Shown: piece after piece, positions 7,779-16,508 of the stretch
Layout of the letters: every line of letters begins with the position of its first letter
Numbering within the stretch: the first letter of the stretch is position 1
From: Archangium violaceum
Lineage (GTDB): Bacteria > Myxococcota > Myxococcia > Myxococcales > Myxococcaceae
Reading direction: 5' to 3'
Length of the DNA: 64,000 nucleotides
Assembly (NCBI RefSeq): GCF_016859125.1
Contig: NZ_CP069338.1
Location: 4,403,501 to 4,467,500 of the forward strand
The notes under the pieces: model-generated
Seen by the model: only the letters and a program-made list of their open reading frames with translations
What the model was told of the DNA's origin: nothing
Databases searched by the model: none
Made by a program: the position numbers and the translations under genes

Positions 7779-9368
7779 ATGAGCGAGCGCCAACTGTGGG
7801 AGCGCTACAAGAAGTACCTGTGTGGAGTGGAGTCGGTCGGGCTGACGCTCGATGTGTCGCGGATGAACTTCGCCGATGACTTCTTCGAGCGGATGCGCGG
7901 CCCGATGGAGAAGGCCTTCGACGCGATGGAGGCCCTGGAGAAGGGAGCCATCGCCAACCCCGACGAGAAGCGGATGGTGGGGCACTACTGGCTGCGAGCC
8001 CCCGAGCGCGCGCCGGAGCCGGGCATCACGAAGGAGGTCCAGGACACGGTGGCGGCGGTGCGCTCCTTCGCGGATGACGTGCACGCCGGCCGCGTGAAGC
8101 CCCCGAAGGCGGACCGCTTCACTCGCGTGTTGCTGGTGGGCATTGGCGGCTCGGCGCTGGGGCCGCAGCTCGTGGCGGACGCGCTCGGCACGGCGGCGGA
8201 CCGGATGCAGGTGTTCTTCTTCGACAACACGGATCCGGACGGGATGGACCGGGTGCTGGCGCAGCTCGGGGACAAGCTCTCCGAGACGCTGACCGTGGTC
8301 ATCAGCAAGTCGGGCGGAACGAAGGAGACGCGCAACGGCATGGTGGAGGCCGAGCGCGCGTACCAGCAGAAGGGCCTGGACTTCGGCCGGCATGCGGTGG
8401 CGGTGACGGGCGAGGGCAGCGAGCTGGACCGGTACGCGAAGAAGGGCAACTGGCTGAAGACGTTCCCCATGTGGGACTGGGTTGGCGGACGGACCTCGGT
8501 GCTGTCGGCGGTGGGCCTGCTGCCGGCGCGGCTGCAGGGGCTGGACATCGACGGGATGCTGGCGGGGGCGCGTGACATGGACGTGGCGACGCGCGAGCGG
8601 GACGCGCTGCGCAACCCGGCGGCGCTGATGGCGCTCATGTGGTTCCACGCGGGCAACGGGCGCGGCGCGAAGGACATGGTCATCCTGCCGTACAAGGATC
8701 GGCTGATGCTGCTGTCGCGCTACCTCCAGCAGCTCGTGATGGAGTCGCTGGGCAAGGAGAAGGACCTGGACGGCAAGGAGGTGAACCAGGGCATCGCCGT
8801 CTACGGCAACAAGGGCTCCACGGACCAGCACGCGTACGTGCAGCAGCTGCGCGAGGGCGTGAACAACTTCTTCGCCACCTTCCTGGAGGTGCTGAAGGAC
8901 CGGGACGGCGAGTCGATGCAGGTGGAGCCGGACATCACGAGCGGGGACTACCTGCTGGGCTTCTTCCTGGGCACGCGCAAGGCGTTGTTCGAGAAGGGCC
9001 GCGAGTCGATGACGCTCTCGGTGCCGGACGTGAGCGCGCGCACGCTGGGAGCGCTGATCGCTTTGTACGAGCGGGCGGTGGGTTTCTACGCGACGCTGGT
9101 GAACATCAACGCGTACCACCAGCCGGGTGTGGAGGCGGGGAAGAAGGCGGCGGGGGTGGTGCTGGAACTGCAGCGCAAGGTGCTCGCGAAGCTGCGCGAG
9201 GACAAGGCGAAGGGCCATACCGCCGAGGAGATGGCCACGACCGTGGGCGCGCCGGACGAGGTGGAGACGGTGTTCAAGGTGCTGGAGCACCTGGCCGCCA
9301 ACACGACGCACGGTGTGAAGCGCGAGCAGGGTGCCACCCGCTTCGACACGCGCTTCCGCGCGGGCTGA
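7779..9368 (+). CDS. pgi: Glucose-6-phosphate isomerase
   Basis: A 529-residue cytosolic enzyme interconverting glucose-6-phosphate and fructose-6-phosphate. The sugar-phosphate (SIS) motifs are [13 protein letters not shown] near residue 118 and [14 protein letters not shown] near 172. The TEG-like active-site segment and the [14 protein letters not shown]-x-NQG loop match the cyanobacterial/myxobacterial-type Pgi. The ATG at 7779 is preceded by AGAGGGAGACGAG, a good ribosome binding site. It is divergent from the hydrolase gene and ends in a strong hairpin at 9388-9424. Confidence 0.95.
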   Translation: MSERQLWERYKKYLCGVESVGLTLDVSRMNFADDFFERMRGPMEKAFDAMEALEKGAIANPDEKRMVGHYWLRAPERAPEPGITKEVQDTVAAVRSFADDVHAGRVKPPKADRFTRVLLVGIGGSALGPQLVADALGTAADRMQVFFFDNTDPDGMDRVLAQLGDKLSETLTVVISKSGGTKETRNGMVEAERAYQQKGLDFGRHAVAVTGEGSELDRYAKKGNWLKTFPMWDWVGGRTSVLSAVGLLPARLQGLDIDGMLAGARDMDVATRERDALRNPAALMALMWFHAGNGRGAKDMVILPYKDRLMLLSRYLQQLVMESLGKEKDLDGKEVNQGIAVYGNKGSTDQHAYVQQLREGVNNFFATFLEVLKDRDGESMQVEPDITSGDYLLGFFLGTRKALFEKGRESMTLSVPDVSARTLGALIALYERAVGFYATLVNINAYHQPGVEAGKKAAGVVLELQRKVLAKLREDKAKGHTAEEMATTVGAPDEVETVFKVLEHLAANTTHGVKREQGATRFDTRFRAG

Positions 9369-9387
9369 TCCGCGGAGGTTGCCCCTT

Positions 9388-9424
9388 GTCCCCTGGAGGT
9401 CCGGTGTCAGGGCCTCCAGGGGAC
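9388..9424 (+). terminator. Rho-independent-type hairpin after pgi
   Basis: A perfect 12-bp inverted repeat, GTCCCCTGGAGG ... CCTCCAGGGGAC, with a 13-nt loop, 19 bp past the pgi stop. No T-run follows, as is common in high-GC genomes. Confidence 0.65.
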
Positions 9425-9606
9425 GACCCCACGTTCGCGTGCATCCGCGAAATGGGACGCCCCCTCCATCTCATGAGCGGTGGTGCGCGAGCCGTCTGGC
9501 CTCCGTGCACTCGGGGCCATGCCTTTTGTCCACTCGGCCCGCTCCTTGCTGAGAAGTTGCCTCGGGGAGATTGACCCAAGAGGTCACCCGTCGCAGGCTT
9601 GAGTGC

Positions 9607-10464
9607 ATGGGACGGCACAGGAACGAGGATGGGGACGCCTTTCCCCGGGCGCCCACACAAGAGGAGTGGGAGGCGATGGGGCCGGAGGAGCGGGCTCGGG
9701 TGGTGGAGTCACTGCCCGGGGAGGTGACGTGGGACGAGATGGCCATGCCGGAGGGCGACCGGCATTTCCAGGCCAAGGTGCGAACGCTGGATGTGCTGCG
9801 CGGCTACTTCCGCCATCAGCGACGCAAGGTGTACCTGGGCGCGGAGCTGCCCGTGTACTACCCGGGCGAGCGGCGTTTCGCGCCGGACCTGCTGGCGGTG
9901 CTGGAGGTGGAACAGCATGAGCGGGACAAGTGGGTGGTGAGCCACGAGGGTAGGGGGCTGGACTGGGTGATGGAGGTGCACGTGGGCGGCGATCGGAAGA
10001 AGGACGCCGAGTACAACGTGGAGCGCTATGCCCGCGTGGGTATCCCCGAGTACTTCATCTACGACCGGTCTCGGCAACGGCTGGAGGTCTACCGGTTGCC
10101 GGAGCCCGGGGCGAAGAAGTACGAGCGGGTGGAGGCGAAGGAGGGGCGCTACTCCTCGGAAGTGTTGGGGTTGGAGTTCGAGGTGGTGGGGGAAAAGTTG
10201 CAGGTGTGGGCGGGCAACGCGCTGCTGCTGGAATCGGAGGAACTGGTGGCGCGGCTGCAGGAGAAGCTGGAAGCGGTGCAGCAGCGTGCGGATGAGGATG
10301 CCCGGCGGTTGGCGGTGGAAACCCGACGGCGAGAAGAGGAAACACGACGGCGAGAAGAGGAAGCACGACGGCGAGAAGAAGAGGTCCGGCGTCGGGAAGA
10401 GGCAGAGCGCCGTCTGGCGCAACTCCAGGCCGAACTGGAGCGCCTTCAGCATCGGGGGAAGTGA
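9607..10464 (+). CDS. Uma2-family (DUF820) putative endonuclease with charged coiled-coil tail
   Basis: A 285-residue protein. Residues ~40-190 form the PD-(D/E)XK-like Uma2 fold: VYLGAELPVYYPGERRFAPDL carries the catalytic Asp, DWVMEVHVGG gives the Glu strand, and YARVGIPEYFIYD is the family hallmark. The last ~80 residues are a helical tail of RREEE-type heptads encoded by imperfect 21-bp repeats (10321-10403). Uma2 proteins are abundant in myxobacteria and cyanobacteria and are nuclease-like, but their biological role is unclear. The start ATG 9607 gives MGRHRNEDGD; a TTG 36 bp upstream is in frame but lacks conservation that I can see. Confidence 0.85.
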   Translation: MGRHRNEDGDAFPRAPTQEEWEAMGPEERARVVESLPGEVTWDEMAMPEGDRHFQAKVRTLDVLRGYFRHQRRKVYLGAELPVYYPGERRFAPDLLAVLEVEQHERDKWVVSHEGRGLDWVMEVHVGGDRKKDAEYNVERYARVGIPEYFIYDRSRQRLEVYRLPEPGAKKYERVEAKEGRYSSEVLGLEFEVVGEKLQVWAGNALLLESEELVARLQEKLEAVQQRADEDARRLAVETRRREEETRRREEEARRREEEVRRREEAERRLAQLQAELERLQHRGK

Positions 10465-10562
10465 GCGCTCCCGGGTCTGCCTGCTCCACCGTTCGCTTCA
10501 GTTCCCCTGCTCCGTGGGACGACCGACATTGAGTCGGAGGGTCCACCGCGGAGGAGCGCGCC

Positions 10563-11798
10563 ATGGAGAACGCCGAGGTCGTGGCCATGCTCGGGGAGAT
10601 CGCCGACCTCCTGGAGCTCACGAACGAGAACCCCTTCAAGGTCCGCGCCTACCGGCGCGCGGCGCAGGTGGTGGACACGCTCCCCGTTCCCATCTCCGAG
10701 CTGGTGCGCAAGGGAGAGCTCGGTGGCCTGCCCGGTGTAGGAGTCCACACCGCCGAGCGCATCGCCCAGCTCGTCGAGTCGGGCACCTGTGACGTGCTCG
10801 AACGTCTGCGCGGCAAGGTTCCCCCGGGCGTCATGGAGTTGCTCCGCGTCGAGAGCGTGGGCCCGAAGACGGCCGCGCTCGTGTGGAAGGGACTGGGCGT
10901 CACCTCCGTGGACGCACTCGAGGAGGCCGCGCTCAGCGGTCGTCTGGCCTCATTGCCTCGTATGGGCGCCAGACGCGCGGAGGCCATCGTCTCGGCGATT
11001 GCGCGTCACCGCTCCCGTCAGGGGCGAGTCCCTCTGCACCGCGCCCTCCCGTACGCCGAGGACCTCGTGGCGCGCCTGCGCGCGATTCCAGGTGTGAGGC
11101 AGGCCATCGCCGCGGGCAGTCTGCGGCGCCACAAGGAGACGGTGGGGGACCTGGATCTGCTCGTGTCCTCGACGGACCCCGAGCGCGTGGTGAGCGCCTT
11201 CCCGAAGCTGCCCGGACGCTGGATGGACCGGGAGCTGCGCGGGCGGCCCCACCTGCTCGCCGGCATCGAGGTGGACATCCTCTCCACTGGCGCGCTGGAC
11301 CTCGACGCCGGGGTGCTCTCGGAGCTCGACTGCGTGGTGGCCAGCGTGCACTCGCGCTTCAACATGTCCTCGGAGGAGATGACGGAGCGCATCGTTCGCG
11401 CGCTGCGCAGCGGACTCGTGCACGTGCTGGGACACCCGAGTGGGCGGCTCATCGGGAGCAGGGACCCCTACCCGTATGACCTCGAGCGGGTGCTGGAGGT
11501 GGCGCGCGAGGAGGGCGTGGCGCTGGAGGTGAACGCGCAGCCCGAGCGGCTCGACCTGACGGACGCGGCGTGCCGGCGGGCGAAGGAGGCGGGGGTGAAG
11601 CTCGTCATCTCCAGTGACTCACACAACGCGCAACACCTGGACAACCTGCGCCACGGTGTCTGGGTGGCGCGGCGGGGTTGGCTGGAGGCGGAGGATGTGC
11701 TCAACACCCTGCCGCTGTCCGAGCTTCGGCGTCATTTCCGCCGCTCGCGCCGCGTGTCCTCCTCCTGGACGAGCGAGGCTCCTGGACTCTCTCCTTGA
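10563..11798 (+). CDS. polX: PolX-family DNA polymerase/PHP protein with a large internal deletion
   Basis: A 411-residue protein, whereas bacterial PolX is normally about 570. Residues 1-150 hold the helix-hairpin-helix 8-kDa-like region. GSLRR (185-189) and DLD (196-198) are the palm motif with two of three catalytic Asp. After about residue 218 the sequence jumps to the late PHP domain (LLAGIEVDIL at 231-240, then ASVHSRFN, HPSGRLIGSR and SSDSHNAQ). Missing are the third palm Asp (VDFR region), the thumb, and the first PHP metal motif (HxHT...SDG). About 170 residues are absent in frame, so polymerase and likely exonuclease activities are lost. Gap-filling repair polymerase is the ancestral role. 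Confidence 0.8.
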   Translation: MENAEVVAMLGEIADLLELTNENPFKVRAYRRAAQVVDTLPVPISELVRKGELGGLPGVGVHTAERIAQLVESGTCDVLERLRGKVPPGVMELLRVESVGPKTAALVWKGLGVTSVDALEEAALSGRLASLPRMGARRAEAIVSAIARHRSRQGRVPLHRALPYAEDLVARLRAIPGVRQAIAAGSLRRHKETVGDLDLLVSSTDPERVVSAFPKLPGRWMDRELRGRPHLLAGIEVDILSTGALDLDAGVLSELDCVVASVHSRFNMSSEEMTERIVRALRSGLVHVLGHPSGRLIGSRDPYPYDLERVLEVAREEGVALEVNAQPERLDLTDAACRRAKEAGVKLVISSDSHNAQHLDNLRHGVWVARRGWLEAEDVLNTLPLSELRRHFRRSRRVSSSWTSEAPGLSP

Positions 11799-11931
11799 GC
11801 CAGACATTCAGACATGGGAGGCGGCGTCAATCACCCCCCGGTGCCATGGATGCGGTCTGGGGATGGGGCATTGTAGCGAGGTGGATGGACTCGGGGAATG
11901 GAACGAATCCACGCGAAGCGAGGGGGCTCCT

Positions 11932-12333
11932 GTGACACCTACCGTGCTACTCGTCGAGGACAGCAACACCATCCGGCACATCCTCAAGGTCTATCTGATG
12001 AAGTTGAAGTTGAACTTCCTCGATGCGGACCGGGCCGAGCGGGGGCTGGAGTTGCTGCAGACGCATCTGGTGCATCTCGTCATCGCGGACGTCAACATGC
12101 CGGGGGGAATGGATGGGCTGGAGTTCGTGCGCCAGGTGCGCTCGAGTGCGCGCGAGCCGATGCGGCGGCTGCCCATCGTACTGCTCACCGGTGGCAAGGA
12201 TCCGGACCTCGAGGCCAGGGGGCTGCAGGCCGGTGCCTCCGAGTTCGTGCGCAAGCCCGTCTCCATCGATGCGCTCGCCTCCGTGGTGCGCCGGCAGCTC
12301 GGATTGCCCGCGGGGGTGGAGCTCGTCGCCTGA
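11932..12333 (+). CDS. CheY-like single-domain response regulator, copy 1
   Basis: A 133-residue receiver domain with no output domain. The acidic pair is Glu9/Asp10 (LLVEDS), the phospho-acceptor Asp53 sits in VIADVNMPGGMDG, the Thr switch is in VLLTGGKDP, and the conserved Lys is in FVRKP. The best start is GTG 11932, which follows a GCGAGGGGGCTCC purine-rich site. The N-terminal SNTIRHILKVYLMKLK is nearly shared with the second copy at 12505, so the two arose by tandem duplication. It is probably a phosphorelay or chemotaxis-type signalling protein; no kinase lies nearby. Confidence 0.88.
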   Translation: MTPTVLLVEDSNTIRHILKVYLMKLKLNFLDADRAERGLELLQTHLVHLVIADVNMPGGMDGLEFVRQVRSSAREPMRRLPIVLLTGGKDPDLEARGLQAGASEFVRKPVSIDALASVVRRQLGLPAGVELVA

Positions 12334-12504
12334 TCCACCGCAGTCGGGTGTTGAACATGCTCCTGCTTTCATCCGCTTGGTCTGTTCAATGTTGATCGCG
12401 CGGGTGCCCGCGGCGAATGACCTCGGGTCGACACACGTGGGAGCTTCCGGAATCCTTTCTTCCACGGCTTCCCGTTTGTGGCTGGATTCGCCGAGGGGAA
12501 TTCA

Positions 12505-12909
12505 ATGAAGCGCACCGTGCTGCTCGTCGATGACAGCGACACCATCCGGCACATCATCAAGGTCTACTTGATGAAGTTGAAGCAGGTGGAGTTCCTCGAC
12601 GCGGACCGTTCCGATCGGGGATTGAAGTTGCTGGGAGCGAATCCCGTGGACCTCGTCATCGCGGACTTCAACATGCCGGGGATGAATGGGCTGGAGTTCG
12701 TGCGCGAGGTGCGCTCGGACAAACGGCACGAGGTGAGCCGCGTGCCGCTCGTGCTGCTCACCGGTGGCAAGGCGCCGGACCTCGAGAAACGTGCGCTGGA
12801 GTCGGGGGTCTCCGAGTTCGTGCGCAAGCCCATCTCCAGCGCGGCGCTCACGGCCGTGGCGCGCCGGCACCTCGGGTTGCCCGAGGACGTGGACGACCTC
12901 GTCGCCTGA
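12505..12909 (+). CDS. CheY-like single-domain response regulator, copy 2
   Basis: A 134-residue receiver domain, paralogue of the preceding gene. The acidic pair is Asp9/Asp10 (LLVDDSDTIRHI), Asp54 in VIADFNMPGMNG is the phosphorylation site, and FVRKP carries the Lys. The ATG at 12505 follows GAGGGGAATTCA. The 171-bp gap to copy 1 argues for separate expression, or at least no translational coupling. Differences cluster in the alpha4-alpha5 surface, suggesting distinct partners. Confidence 0.88.
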   Translation: MKRTVLLVDDSDTIRHIIKVYLMKLKQVEFLDADRSDRGLKLLGANPVDLVIADFNMPGMNGLEFVREVRSDKRHEVSRVPLVLLTGGKAPDLEKRALESGVSEFVRKPISSAALTAVARRHLGLPEDVDDLVA

Positions 12910-12999
12910 GCCGCGCGCCTCGCGAGTGAGCTGTCCGCCGAGGCGTGTGGAGGGCGTATGCTCTCGCGGGTGGAGGGCTCATTCAGGAGGAAGCCGGGA

Positions 13000-13281
13000 A
13001 TGCAGCTTCGGAGGATGACGAGGGTGCTCGTCGTGCTGGGGGCGATGGGCCTGGCGCTGACGGCCTGCAAGGGAGGAATCGACCTGTCGTGCTCGGTGGA
13101 CAAGGACTGTCTGGAGTCCGAGCTCTGCCATCCGGACGACAAGGTGTGCATGCAGCTCTGCAGATCGACCGATGATTGCCCCGAGTCCGCCGATACCTGC
13201 GAGGCATTGACGGACACGAACGCCTCGAGGGTCTGCAAGTGCAAGAATCCAGAAGGGTGTAGAGGCGGAACGAGCCCGTAG
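13000..13281 (+). CDS. Small Cys-rich lipoprotein
   Basis: A 93-residue protein starting MQLRRMTRVLVVLG, with a lipobox LTAC and then about ten cysteines in a pattern such as CSVDKDCLESELCHPDDKVC and LCRSTDDC. The spacing resembles the Cys-rich repeats common in secreted myxobacterial proteins (Dickkopf/EGF-like). Function unknown. A GGAGGAAGCCGGGA site precedes ATG 13000. An ATG at 12958 in the same frame would give a longer, less typical signal peptide. The 194 bp to the next gene hold no visible feature. Confidence 0.75.
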   Translation: MQLRRMTRVLVVLGAMGLALTACKGGIDLSCSVDKDCLESELCHPDDKVCMQLCRSTDDCPESADTCEALTDTNASRVCKCKNPEGCRGGTSP

Positions 13282-13475
13282 TGGCTCGAGGCCGCGCGAC
13301 AGCGAGCCCTCCGGCCAGGGCGAGCGCGGGACGGCGGACTCCCGAGGCAACTCGGTGGGACGGCGGCATGGGGGTTTTCCTGAGAGGAAGGGTCGCGGCG
13401 GGGGTGTCACCTCGCCGCGCCCGGGCCCATGATACCGCCAGGTGAGGAGTGCCCTGGGAGTCCCCCCTGGCTGCC

Positions 13476-14306
13476 TCAGGGGGCGCCCGGGGAGCTCCGA
13501 GCGAGGAGGAAGTCGAGGACGATGCGGTTGAAGTCCTCGGGGCGCTCGAGGTTGGGCAGGTGTCCCACGCCCGGGAGGGTGACGCGGGTGAGGGCGGGCA
13601 CGCGCCGCGCCAGCTCCTCCGCGTTCCTCGACATCACCGGGTTGTCCTTGTCCCCCACGACGACGAGCGTGGGCATGAGGAGCTGTTCCAGCCGGCCATA
13701 TGCCGCGGGCTCCAGGGCCTGGGGGAGGTTGGCGCCGGGTCTCATGCTCGCCAGGTTGTCGAGCGTCCACTGCCGCACCACGGGCGCCAGGTCGGGACGC
13801 GCCATGGCGGCGGCGAGGTAGTCGCCGCCGAGCCACGCCTCGACGAGGGCCTGGGGATCCTTCTCCCTCCCCGAGCCCAGGAGGGACATGTACCAGGCGT
13901 GCTCCTCGGGAGAGGGCGGGGCGCCATTGATGCCGGGGGCCACGAGGACGAGGCAGGAGACGCGCTCGGGGAAGGCCAGGGCGAAGTCGAGCGCGAAGCG
14001 TCCGCCGAGCGAGTGGCCGATGACATGGACGCGGTCCATGGAGAAGTGGTCGAGCAGGGCGCGCAGGTCCTCGTAAGGCGCGTAGGGCTGTCCGACGGGG
14101 GCCTGCGTCTTGCCGAAGCCACGCAGGTCGTAGCGGAGGGTCGTGAAGTGCCGCGAGAGCGGTCCGGCCTGACCGTCCCACATGCGCAGATCGAGCAGTC
14201 CGCCATGGAGCAGCACGACGGGGAATCCATCACCCTGGAGCTCGTAGTGCAGACGAGCCCCGTTCACCGCGGCGAAATCCCGGACGGGAGGAGGAGGGGT
14301 GGTCAT
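13476..14306 (-). CDS. Alpha/beta hydrolase fold protein
   Basis: A 276-residue soluble hydrolase with the classic order: HGG oxyanion (VVLLHGGLLD, ~30), nucleophile elbow VIGHSLGGRF (Ser ~98), acid in VVVGDKDNPV, and histidine in LPGVGHLPNLE. It looks like the haloperoxidase/3-oxoadipate-enol-lactonase-like group, but the substrate cannot be told. Its ATG at 14306 overlaps the stop of the frameshifted lipoprotein gene (ATGA), so it was the second gene of a two-gene operon. Confidence 0.87.
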   Translation of the reverse strand: MTTPPPPVRDFAAVNGARLHYELQGDGFPVVLLHGGLLDLRMWDGQAGPLSRHFTTLRYDLRGFGKTQAPVGQPYAPYEDLRALLDHFSMDRVHVIGHSLGGRFALDFALAFPERVSCLVLVAPGINGAPPSPEEHAWYMSLLGSGREKDPQALVEAWLGGDYLAAAMARPDLAPVVRQWTLDNLASMRPGANLPQALEPAAYGRLEQLLMPTLVVVGDKDNPVMSRNAEELARRVPALTRVTLPGVGHLPNLERPEDFNRIVLDFLLARSSPGAP

Positions 14307-14796
14307 GGCTGGGGGCCTATGCGTGTCTTGAGCTGGGGCGGAATCGTCTTGGCGTCATACACGAGATGAACCCGGGACACGGGCACGTCCTGCCCGAAGA
14401 GCGGATGGCCAGGGCGGCGTACCTGCACGGTACCTCCGTACTTCATACGGGCTTCGTATGCGTCGGCCCGTGCTTGAGCGCTGATGCCATCCAAACTCCA
14501 GCCCTTGAAGTCGCGGCTCTTGTTGCTGAACGTCTCCAGGCGAGTGCCCGGGCGCGCGCCTCGCCGTGCTGCGCATCCGTGTACACCCGCTCCAGGTGCG
14601 AAGGCCGCCGCACGAGGAGTACGGCGGAGTCCTCACCCACCAGTCGTCCCCGCGCGTCGCAGTACAGCTCGTAGTCGAAGGGGGGCTCGTCGACGGGCGA
14701 AAGGGCTCGGACGTAGGGCTCGTCCTCGGTGCAGCCCATACCCGGAGCGACAAGGGCCAGCACCAGCGGAAAGACGAGCAATCGAAGCCATCTCAT
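14303..14796 (-). pseudogene. Frameshifted lipoprotein gene
   Basis: The front half (from ATG 14796) encodes MRWLRLLVFPLVLALVAPGMGC, a lipoprotein signal, and runs to about DAQHGEARARALA. The sensible continuation, LETFSNKSRDFKGWSLDG and on to KTRIGPQP, lies in a different frame and ends at 14303. The switch falls near 14535-14550. The full span of 494 nt is not a multiple of three, consistent with a single-base indel. Whether this is a true mutation or a sequencing error cannot be decided here. The original product would be a ~164-residue lipoprotein of unknown function, co-transcribed with the downstream hydrolase. Confidence 0.65.
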
Positions 14797-14981
14797 CCCT
14801 CCATGCTTTCACATCCCTCTCCTCGGGATGTGCGCGTCCATGAGTCAAACCCACTCCCACCCGGAGTGCGGAGGATTGCGCTGATCCAATCGGGGGTTCT
14901 TCCGTCAAACAAATCACGAGCGCTCGTACCGGAGCCTGGCCGGAAGGCCGGACGTGGCGCCTCGCGACTGAGGAGACAACC

Positions 14982-16373
14982 TTGAAGACGACAACGCTTC
15001 GCAACCTCTGGGCGGCAGTGGTGGTGCTGGGTCTGGCCACGGGGTGTGGCGGCAACACGGTGCAGGTGAAGGGGCGGGTGACGGACGGCGAAGGCACGCA
15101 GCAGCAGGCGCTGGTCTCGGGCGCGGACCGGCTCGGTGGTTCGGGAACGGTGGCGGCGGCGACGCAGGTGCGCGCCAGCACCGTGGGGCAGGATGGCAAA
15201 CTGACGGTGGTGGCCGAGGGCGAGCTGGAGGCGCAGGGGCGCTACACGCTCGACGTGCCCGCGGGAGAGGAGCGCCTGGTGCTGGAGGCCGTGGACGCCT
15301 CGGGCCAGGTGGTGGCCTCGGCGCTGCTCGAGGCGACCGCCGAGGGCCAGGACGCGGTGGCTCCTCCCATGGACGGGGAGAGCTCGCTCGAGGCCGAGGT
15401 CTTCCTGCAGATGGCGGCGGATGCTCGGGCGGAGACGGTGGACATGGTGGACGTGCGCGCCCGCATCAACGCCAACATGGCGGCGGCGGCGCGGCAGCAG
15501 TCCTCCACGAGCGAGGACTTCCGCTCGCGGGTGAAGGCGCTGGCGGATGCGGTGCGCGCGGCGCAGCAGGCGGAGCTGGAGATGTACGCGAAGGCAGGCG
15601 TGCAGACGAGCCAGTCCGCGCTCTTCCAGCAGGAGCTCGCGGCGGCGGCGGCGCTGAACGTGGCGCTGGACGCGGGCTCCTCGGTGGAGCAGGCCTATGA
15701 CACGTTCCATGCGGAGCTGCGGGCGGCGGCCGAGCGGCTGGGCGCGAAGGTGGAGGAGCAGGCGCAGGCCGAGCGCGCGGCGAGTGCGTCCTTCCGGGCG
15801 ACGGTGAAGGCGCGGCTGTCCGCGGAGGACGCGCAGCCGTTGGTGGACGCGGCGCTTCGGGCCTCGGCGGGGCTGGAGGCGCGGGCCTCGGGGGCGGCGC
15901 TGTCCGCCATCCTCGCGGCGGCCAACGCGGCGGATGACGTGCAGCAGCAGGCGGTGACGGCGAGCACCACGCTGCGTGCCCAGGTGCGCGCGTCGACGAG
16001 CGCCGCGGCGGCGGCGCAGGCCTTCGCGAGCTTCGGTGCGAGCGTGGCGGGAAGCACGAACGTGCAGGCCTCCGTGCTGGGGAACTACCTCGGAGTGAAC
16101 GCCACCAACCAGCTCGCGGTGAGCACGGCGGTGCAGGCGACGGCGACTGCGGCGGCGACGTTGGATGCGACGTTGGACGCGGCGATCTCGGCGGCGGTGT
16201 CGTCGAACGCCGTCGATGTCACGCTGCTGGCCACGAAGACGGCGGAGGCCTACCAGGCCTATGCGACGGCGGTCCGTGCGCAGGCCACCGCGCTGTCCGC
16301 CTTCGGCGCGAAGGCCGCGCCCGCGGTGGAGCTGCTGCTGGTGGCCGAGGGCTCCTTCCAGCTCGGTCAGTAG
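14982..16373 (+). CDS. Ala-rich lipoprotein with long helical region
   Basis: A 463-residue protein starting at TTG 14982, preceded by CTGAGGAGACAA. The N-terminus MKTTTLRNLWAAVVVLG with LATGC is a lipoprotein signal. Residues ~25-115 form a beta-rich carboxypeptidase-regulatory-like region (VQVKGRVTDGEG, GRYTLDVPAGEERLVL). The remaining ~330 residues are extremely Ala-rich and helical, probably a long coiled coil. Function unknown; many myxobacteria have such lipoproteins. It ends in a terminator-like hairpin. Confidence 0.75.
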   Translation: MKTTTLRNLWAAVVVLGLATGCGGNTVQVKGRVTDGEGTQQQALVSGADRLGGSGTVAAATQVRASTVGQDGKLTVVAEGELEAQGRYTLDVPAGEERLVLEAVDASGQVVASALLEATAEGQDAVAPPMDGESSLEAEVFLQMAADARAETVDMVDVRARINANMAAAARQQSSTSEDFRSRVKALADAVRAAQQAELEMYAKAGVQTSQSALFQQELAAAAALNVALDAGSSVEQAYDTFHAELRAAAERLGAKVEEQAQAERAASASFRATVKARLSAEDAQPLVDAALRASAGLEARASGAALSAILAAANAADDVQQQAVTASTTLRAQVRASTSAAAAAQAFASFGASVAGSTNVQASVLGNYLGVNATNQLAVSTAVQATATAAATLDATLDAAISAAVSSNAVDVTLLATKTAEAYQAYATAVRAQATALSAFGAKAAPAVELLLVAEGSFQLGQ

Positions 16374-16403
16374 CTCCCCAGACGGGCCGGGACGCACGCC
16401 TGC

Positions 16404-16433
16404 CTGCTCACGGAGCGAGGGCTCCGTGGGCAG
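16404..16433 (+). terminator. Hairpin after the Ala-rich lipoprotein gene
   Basis: A 13-bp stem with one wobble pair (CTGCTCACGGAGC / GCTCCGTGGGCAG) and a 4-nt loop, 30 bp past the stop codon. Confidence 0.65.
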
Positions 16434-16508
16434 GGGGCCGCGACCCGAGGTCCCCTGCCCTCCAGGTCACGAAATGGTTACTCCTCCTCCCACTGCAGGG
16501 GAGGGGAC

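Noticed and set aside
7635-9311. Very long minus-strand open frame continuing upstream of the hydrolase through pgi
   Set aside because: It is the antisense of pgi; the His/Arg/Leu-rich translation has no domain, and the true hydrolase starts at 7634.
10321-10403. CRISPR-like repeats
   Set aside because: The repeats have no spacers, are in frame and encode a coiled coil.
14793-16397. 534-codon minus-strand open frame opposite the Ala-rich lipoprotein
   Set aside because: Arg/His-rich shadow caused by GC-rich codon bias; the plus strand has a signal peptide and ribosome site.
16484-16505. Hairpin just before the CotH-like start as a riboswitch
   Set aside because: A short imperfect palindrome only; no riboswitch core is visible.
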